From positions 1-50,338 of IMG/VR virus record IMGVR_UViG_2209111020_000005: a stretch of DNA of 50,338 bases; one strand, 5' to 3'. Positions 45,681 through 50,338 of the stretch are shown here, piece by piece. The position numbers were made by a program, and so were the translations under genes. The number at the start of each line of letters is the position of its first letter. Position 1 is the first letter of the stretch. The notes beneath the pieces are model-generated. The model was not told where the DNA came from and searched no databases. It worked only from the letters and a program-made list of their open reading frames with translations. The DNA comes from a virus.

Positions 45681-45806
45681 ATGGTCAAAGAGAAATCAGG
45701 TTGTTTGGGGTGCTTTACGGCAATCATGTCAATTCCCCTTCTAATTATCCCTGTGCTGATCGTTTTGGCAATTTTATGGGGGATATGGCACTGGATGTTC
45801 GGGTAA
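45681..45806 (+). CDS. Small single-helix membrane peptide (41 aa)
   Basis: The frame from ATG 45681 (2 bp after the PH-SHOCT stop) to TAA 45804-45806 encodes MVKEKSGCLGCFTAIMSIPL then LIIPVLIVLAILWGIWHWMF and G. It has a CLGC pair near the start and one transmembrane helix. Close spacing suggests co-expression with the PH-SHOCT protein. The function is unknown. Confidence 0.5.
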   Translation: MVKEKSGCLGCFTAIMSIPLLIIPVLIVLAILWGIWHWMFG

Positions 45807-45870
45807 CAAATCTTACACATATCAATAAAGTTCTAATGTCCCGATAAGGCGTACATAAGGGGTGAGGTAA

Positions 45871-46989
45871 GTGGGGTTCTTCCGTTTCCGTAAAAGCTTC
45901 AAGATTGCTCCAGGTGTCAGGTTCAATGTGAACAAAAAGAGTGTGGGAATGACATTCGGTGGAAAAGGTGCACATTATACGATTAATTCTAAGGGAACTC
46001 GAACAAAGAGCGTCGGGATTCCAGGTACCGGTCTATCTTATGTCGATGTTAAAAATCCGGAAAGAAGAAGTTCTACTCCACAAGGCGAAGGACAAGGACC
46101 AACAAGAACGGGCAATGGCCAGAGAAACGGATTTGGATGCTTAAGTTTTGTTCTTATAATTCTGGTCATCACTGCCATTGTCACTTTATTCTCGGGTCAT
46201 TCTAATGTGGTCTTCGGATCATTACTGTTTATTTCAGCTATTCTAGCCATTGTTTCCCTGTTTAAGCCTAAACTCGCTTTTTGGACGAAAAAGAAAACAA
46301 AAGCCAGGGCATTTGTAGGCTATGCTATTCTTTCGATTATCTTATTTATCGCATTTGGAGCAACTTCACCTGCCAGTCAGCCATCATCGAGCAGTACGGA
46401 CAACCAGACAGCGGCTGTGACGGACTCGTCATCAAGTTCGGACAGCGGATCTTCTCAGGATGACTCATCGATATGGTCGAATGCCAGTGATTCAACTGAT
46501 TCATCAGTAAGCGATGGCACAGCGAGTAGTTCGGATTCTTCTTCATCAAGCGTTACGTCTCAGCCAGCGACTGCCGTAACGCCATCAGCAGGTGAATCTA
46601 GTGGGTCTCATGCAGTTGTAAGTAAGCCGGCAAGCCAAGCTCAAAAGTCAACCACGAGTGCCCCGAAAAAGGCATCTGCTCCGGCCTCTTCCACTGCTCC
46701 TAAGTCTGCTCCAGCTCCTACGCTCGCTGTCACAGGTGGTGGACTAAATGTATCTCCAGGGCAGATAGCTTCCGTCTCAACAAAGGGATCGCCAAACGCT
46801 CCTGCTTCTATTCAGGTCATTTATAGTTCTGGACCGAGTAAAGCGGCCGGATTGATAAGCAAAACCACAGATGGCAGCGGCAATGTTTCTTGGTCATGGA
46901 AGGTCGGGACCAGAACTAAACCAGGAAGCTATGATGTAAATATTACGATTGGTACGCAAACAATCACAAAGACACTAAATGTTGATTAA
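45871..46989 (+). CDS. DUF4236 membrane protein with Ser-rich extracytoplasmic region
   Basis: From GTG 45871 the 372 residues begin with a DUF4236 domain (MGFFRFRKSFKIAPGVRFNV, VGMTFGGKGAHYTIN, SVGIPGTGLSY, about 1-57). Three hydrophobic helices follow (about 90-108, 113-130, 145-160), then a long Ser/Thr/Asp-rich stretch (about 165-285) and a terminal beta domain (about 288-372). The Ser-rich part and end domain are predicted outside the cell. Being in the lysogeny region, it may change the lysogen's surface, for example in phage exclusion; this is inference. Confidence 0.7.
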   Translation: MGFFRFRKSFKIAPGVRFNVNKKSVGMTFGGKGAHYTINSKGTRTKSVGIPGTGLSYVDVKNPERRSSTPQGEGQGPTRTGNGQRNGFGCLSFVLIILVITAIVTLFSGHSNVVFGSLLFISAILAIVSLFKPKLAFWTKKKTKARAFVGYAILSIILFIAFGATSPASQPSSSSTDNQTAAVTDSSSSSDSGSSQDDSSIWSNASDSTDSSVSDGTASSSDSSSSSVTSQPATAVTPSAGESSGSHAVVSKPASQAQKSTTSAPKKASAPASSTAPKSAPAPTLAVTGGGLNVSPGQIASVSTKGSPNAPASIQVIYSSGPSKAAGLISKTTDGSGNVSWSWKVGTRTKPGSYDVNITIGTQTITKTLNVD

Positions 46990-46998
46990 AAACTTATT

Positions 46999-47020
46999 GG
47001 CCCTTTACGGGCTTTTCTTT
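46999..47020 (+). terminator. Short terminator after the DUF4236 gene
   Basis: GCCC-TTTAC-GGGC (47000-47012) followed by TTTTCTTTT forms a short stem-loop with a T tract just after the stop codon. It overlaps the -35 element of the next promoter. Confidence 0.45.
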
Positions 47021-47046
47021 TGGCCTTAAAATAGAACATATGTTCT
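47004..47046 (+). promoter_or_regulatory. Promoter with LexA-type SOS box for the ImmA-like gene
   Basis: TTTACG (47004-47009), 17 bp, TAAAAT (47027-47032) could be a promoter. Directly after it lies AGAACATATGTTCT (47033-47046), a perfect 14-bp palindrome that contains GAAC-N4-GTTC, the LexA-binding core of Bacillus-type SOS boxes. Placed over the transcription start, LexA would repress the protease gene until DNA damage. Confidence 0.6.
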
Positions 47047-47068
47047 TTTTAATCATGGAGATGATCAC

Positions 47069-47647
47069 GTGATTCAGCCCTATAGTCCTCCGCTTGTCGA
47101 GCAATGGGTATCGGATGCTTTGATACATGCTGGCATCCTCTGCCCTGCTGACATTTACGCTGATAACCTGTGCGCTGCATTCGGCATTGAGTATGGAAAC
47201 CACTTCGGAGTGTCCGGATCAGCAATAATCACCGGTGTCCCCTATATCGCTGTAGACTGCCGGCTATCTGTGCCAAAGCGTCATGAACAGTTTCTCCACG
47301 AGCTTGGACACGTTCTCAGACACTATGGAGATCAATACGACATGCCACAGACTCTCCGCGAATACCAGGAATGGGATGCTGACCTGTTTGCCATGTACGC
47401 TGCCATTCCCTTTCACATGATCGATTTTGATAAGGGATATTCGCTTGTCACACTTATGGATGACTTTTGCGTGACAAAAAGTCTTGCCGCAAAGCGGATG
47501 GATGACATCAGGCAAAAAGCGTTCTTCGCCGAAAAAGATCGACCAATAAGTCCTGCTTACCGCCCTTTCTCTCTCAGCAGATGCTCTGATGAAACAAAAC
47601 GGATCATGCACAAGCTATCACGCCAGACAGGAGTCAAACAGTTATGA
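47069..47647 (+). CDS. ImmA/IrrE-family metallopeptidase
   Basis: From GTG 47069 (behind GGAGATGATCAC) the 192 residues include the zinc-protease motif in FLHELGHVLRHYG (about 73-85, HExxH) and a third ligand in QEWDADLFAMY (about 96-106). ImmA-type proteases cleave ImmR-like repressors to start induction. The expected target is the CI-like repressor at 44716, although the genes are 2 kb apart instead of adjacent. It is coupled to the next gene by a 4-bp overlap. Confidence 0.88.
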   Translation: MIQPYSPPLVEQWVSDALIHAGILCPADIYADNLCAAFGIEYGNHFGVSGSAIITGVPYIAVDCRLSVPKRHEQFLHELGHVLRHYGDQYDMPQTLREYQEWDADLFAMYAAIPFHMIDFDKGYSLVTLMDDFCVTKSLAAKRMDDIRQKAFFAEKDRPISPAYRPFSLSRCSDETKRIMHKLSRQTGVKQL

Positions 47648-47979
47648 TCAACACTCTTTATTATGACTACGAACCAGACGGCTCAAAACGCCCCGTATGG
47701 CTTTGTGTACCGTTCGATTACAATTTAGTAACGGATGATTATATTCCCTTCCATATCGACTGTGATAAATTTTCGCGTGATTTTGTTGGCGACTTTGATG
47801 ATTCGGTTTCTGGATGTTCGGTACATCTTCAGGAGATCACCTTAGGAATGCGGCATAACGAGATCGGTGTGAAAATCAACGATATTAAGAACCGTATAGG
47901 ACAAGAGATATATACCATTGAAAGACTAATTTTGCAGGTCTGTGATGTCGTTGAAGTATTGTCAGCAGAGGATTATTAA
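47644..47979 (+). CDS. Hypothetical protein downstream of immA-like gene
   Basis: The 111 residues begin MINTLYYDYEPDGSKRPVWL, are acidic and beta-rich early, and end in a helix with IYTIERLILQVCDVVEVLSA. The ATG overlaps the protease stop by 4 bp, so it is co-expressed and may modulate the protease or repressor. No family was recognised. Confidence 0.55.
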   Translation: MINTLYYDYEPDGSKRPVWLCVPFDYNLVTDDYIPFHIDCDKFSRDFVGDFDDSVSGCSVHLQEITLGMRHNEIGVKINDIKNRIGQEIYTIERLILQVCDVVEVLSAEDY

Positions 47980-48019
47980 GCCATTAATAAATTGATGATC
48001 TAGAAATGGAGATGAAATC

Positions 48020-49195
48020 ATGCCATCGTACCAGAAATATGATACAAAACAGGGTAAGCGGTGGATGTTCAAGGTTGACCTGGGACCAGATCCCAAAACC
48101 GGCCGACGCCGGACAACGACGAAGCGCGGATTTTTGCACAAACCGGATGCAGAAATGGCGTGCCGTAAATATCTTGAGATGGTTCAAAATGGTATCAAAG
48201 TAAACAGCAACATTGTTGTTAAAGAACTGATTGAAAAATGGATTGATATCTATGGAAAATCTGACAAGCGCCGACCCCAAACTGTGACCGTGATGAAAAA
48301 TCGTGCCAAACATATTAGTAAAGCATTGGGGTACATTAAAGTCAAAGATCTTTCTCATTATGAATATCAAAAATTATTTTACCAGCTTAAAGATAATGGA
48401 TTAAGTAAAAATACACTTGAGGGCATTCGTACAGCAGGAAATATGGTTTTCATGTTTGCCGTTAAGGAAAAAATAATCGAACGGGACAAGAACCCAGCAT
48501 TGGATATTGAACTTCCCGCCTTCCCTGTTGACGTTGCCGATCAAGAAGAAAAGATTAAAAACAGCTACTTTGAGCGTTTCGAAGTTGATGAATTTCTGCG
48601 GGCTGCCAAACAGTCGAAAAGAGAAGACATGTACCAGATTTTTTTCACACTCATTTGGACGGGCATACGTCTAGGCGAGCTAGTTGCCTTAAGGTGGGAT
48701 GATGTGGACTTTGAAAACCATGAAATCCATATCAGGAGAACTTACGTCGAATCTACCAGAAAAGAGAATGCGCCAAAAACAGCTTCGTCGATCCGCACCA
48801 TTAACATAGAGCCGGAATTAGAGTCTGTGTTGCACAGTCAGCACGCTAAAATCAAAGAACTGAGCATCACTTACCCAATTCTAAAAAATAATATATTCGT
48901 TTTTCCACAACTTAAAAAAGACTTTATTGGAAAGCAATATACCGAAAATGCCATTTACCATGAAATGCTTCATGCAAATGACAGATGTTCTTTTAAAAAG
49001 CGGCTGACACCTCATAAATTGCGTCATACGTTTACGTCCTTAGCTGCTGAGGCTGAAGTCCCGCTTGATGATATCCGGGCGATGCTTGGACACCACGACG
49101 ACGAAATAACGAGAAAAGTTTATGAGCATGTAACTAAAAATCGAAGGAAAAAAATGTCGCACAAATTCGGCGAATTCATGCGACAAGATCAGTAA
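48020..49195 (+). CDS. int: Tyrosine-recombinase integrase
   Basis: The 391-residue integrase has an N-terminal arm-binding AP2-like domain (about 1-60: KRWMFKVDLGPDPKTGRRRT). A SAM-like core-binding domain follows (about 65-165), and then a catalytic domain with the R in WTGIRLGELVALRWDD (about 212-227), HKLRHTFTSLAAEAEV (about 331-346), GHHDDEIT (about 354-361) and the Tyr in VYEHVT (about 367). It integrates and excises the prophage. As the last phage gene it places the right junction within the next 150 bp. Confidence 0.95.
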   Translation: MPSYQKYDTKQGKRWMFKVDLGPDPKTGRRRTTTKRGFLHKPDAEMACRKYLEMVQNGIKVNSNIVVKELIEKWIDIYGKSDKRRPQTVTVMKNRAKHISKALGYIKVKDLSHYEYQKLFYQLKDNGLSKNTLEGIRTAGNMVFMFAVKEKIIERDKNPALDIELPAFPVDVADQEEKIKNSYFERFEVDEFLRAAKQSKREDMYQIFFTLIWTGIRLGELVALRWDDVDFENHEIHIRRTYVESTRKENAPKTASSIRTINIEPELESVLHSQHAKIKELSITYPILKNNIFVFPQLKKDFIGKQYTENAIYHEMLHANDRCSFKKRLTPHKLRHTFTSLAAEAEVPLDDIRAMLGHHDDEITRKVYEHVTKNRRKKMSHKFGEFMRQDQ

Positions 49196-49348
49196 TTTTT
49201 TATAATGTGGTCAATACGTGGTCATAAGACATTCTTAATAACAAAATATCCTTATATATCAACGATTATTTGACCCATTAGTAAATTTACTAGATTTATT
49301 GAAATCAGTTAATTGATGAACTGATCAACATATTTTTATAAAAATGTT
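49196..49348. other. Right prophage junction region (attR expected)
   Basis: This gap holds GTGGTCA twice 11 bp apart (49208-49214, 49219-49225), possible arm-type integrase sites. It also has a perfect AT palindrome TAGTAAATTTACTA (49279-49292) and an inverted repeat ATCAGTT/AACTGAT (49304-49325). The attachment core should lie here, but I could not match it to a direct repeat on the left. Confidence 0.45.
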
Positions 49349-50338
49349 TCAGAGCCCGTTCACAATATTCGCTGGTCGTTTCCCTTCGGCAATTCTCCGG
49401 ATATTGTGCCAGACGAACCGGTGCATCTGGATGAACGCCTGTTCAGTGACGCCGCCGATGTGTGGCGAGAAAGTGATTTTATTTTGGATCGCCGCAGGTA
49501 AATGAAGAAGGCTGTTATCGGGCTGCACGGGTTCCGGCGAAATGGTGTCGAGGCCCGCCCCGGCAATCAGGCCCTCTTTCAGAGCCAGGATCAGATCATG
49601 CTGATTGACCACTTCGCCGCGCGCCGTATTGATCAGGATCGCCGCTCTTTTCATCAATCGAAAGCGGTCCAGATTCATGAAGTTTCTTGTTTCAGAATTC
49701 GAAGGGATATGTAAACTGATGATATCGCAGTGCCGCAGCAGTGCCTCAAGCGGCAGATAATCTGCATGCAATTTATCCTCCAGGTCCGCCGGCAGCTTGT
49801 TCCTGCTGAAGTAACTGACCCTGGATTCAAAACCATGAAGCCGTTTCGCCGTCTCCCGCCCAATCGCACCCATGCCGATAATGCCAACGTGACTGTGCCC
49901 TAATTCCGGAATGCCTTCCAGGCTCCAATTGCTTTTGGCCTCAATCTGCCGGGCATTGCGTACCATCCGGTCACCTTCCACCAGACGCCGCTGCACGGCG
50001 AGCATCAGCATAATTGCCTGCTCAGCCACCGCTTTACTATTGGCTGCCGCATTATTACAGACGAACACGCCTTTTTTCGTCGCGGCCTCGACATCAATCC
50101 AGTCAAACCCGACGCCTTCAGAATGGATCATCTTCAGATTGGGCATCGCGTCGATCAGACCTTTGCGGACCGGCTGCATCGCATCGGCAAAAATAACATC
50201 AGCGTCCCTGCCCATCTCCAGAAGTCTGTCCGTGTCGGATTCATAGCCGGCAAAAACCAGTTTCCAGTCAGCGGGGAGTGTGGTGAGATCAAAGAACCGT
50301 TCCACCCGCTGCTTCAGAGTCATCAGCAAAACTTTCAT
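49349..50338 (-). CDS. D-2-hydroxyacid dehydrogenase (chromosomal)
   Basis: The 329 residues match the D-isomer-specific 2-hydroxyacid dehydrogenase family: the NAD-binding GIIGMGAIGRETAKRLHG (about 153-170), the catalytic Arg in INTARGEVVN, a Glu in LDTISPEPV and the catalytic His in FSPHIGGVTEQAF (about 290-302). It oxidises or reduces 2-hydroxy/2-keto acids with NAD(H); the exact substrate cannot be read from sequence. It begins with ATG at the window edge and is complete. It is taken as the right host flank. Confidence 0.88.
   Translation of the reverse strand: MKVLLMTLKQRVERFFDLTTLPADWKLVFAGYESDTDRLLEMGRDADVIFADAMQPVRKGLIDAMPNLKMIHSEGVGFDWIDVEAATKKGVFVCNNAAANSKAVAEQAIMLMLAVQRRLVEGDRMVRNARQIEAKSNWSLEGIPELGHSHVGIIGMGAIGRETAKRLHGFESRVSYFSRNKLPADLEDKLHADYLPLEALLRHCDIISLHIPSNSETRNFMNLDRFRLMKRAAILINTARGEVVNQHDLILALKEGLIAGAGLDTISPEPVQPDNSLLHLPAAIQNKITFSPHIGGVTEQAFIQMHRFVWHNIRRIAEGKRPANIVNGL

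Overview
The window holds an almost complete temperate siphophage (prophage) of a low- to mid-GC Gram-positive host (Bacillota). It is flanked by two apparently chromosomal genes: the end of a YolD-like gene on the left and a D-2-hydroxyacid dehydrogenase on the right. The strong GGAGG-type ribosome binding sites, the YolD protein, the GH25/LysM endolysin and a GAAC-N4-GTTC (LexA-type) box fit Bacillales or Lactobacillales. A Sporolactobacillus-like host is only a guess. No tRNA, rRNA or CRISPR array was seen.

Layout from left to right: host yolD-like gene (1-330); an AT-rich pair encoding a Panacea-domain protein and a four-helix membrane protein (392-1848), a candidate toxin-antitoxin unit; lysis cassette (holin, GH25-LysM3 endolysin, XhlA-like protein; 2075-3765); a lone plus-strand 'moron' (3849-4208); a diversity-generating retroelement, or DGR (4205-7502); tail genes (Tal with a pectate-lyase-like domain, Dit, tape measure, tail chaperones, major tail protein); head-tail connectors; major capsid, decoration and scaffold proteins; a MuF-like minor head protein fused to a zincin protease; portal and terminases (to 25391). 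Next come a small toxin-like peptide locus, a late regulator, an HsdM-like methyltransferase broken by an in-frame TAA, a C5 methyltransferase, RecU, MazG and many small early genes, the helicase loader and initiator, MBL protein, RecT, a RecF/SbcC-like ATPase and an AP2-type homing endonuclease. The immunity region follows: antirepressor, Cro-like and CI-like regulators around a cluster of GCAAC-N5-GTTGC operators, DUF4236 and PH-SHOCT proteins, and an ImmA-like protease behind a LexA-type box. The integrase (48020-49195) is last. Nearly all lytic genes run leftward, and the lysogeny genes run rightward from 44716.

The main discovery is the DGR. A 111-bp template repeat (TR, 5561-5671) lies between a group II intron-like reverse transcriptase gene and the tail-fibre gene, whose 3' end is the variable repeat (VR, 5761-5872). 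In my hand alignment the coding strand differs at 18 of 25 template adenines and at none of about 80 other core positions, which is the mark of adenine-specific mutagenic homing. A 9-bp-stem, 4-nt-loop hairpin sits just downstream of VR, as in the Bordetella phage DGR. The VR also carries one extra base relative to TR. It throws the last ~15 residues of the lectin-like receptor-binding domain out of frame, a lesion that a further round of homing from the intact TR could overwrite.

Other points of interest are the MuF-zincin fusion, the Panacea/membrane pair, a candidate type I toxin, the LexA-type box in front of immA, a fifth operator inside the cro-like gene, and three short plus-strand promoter-terminator units running against the leftward operon.
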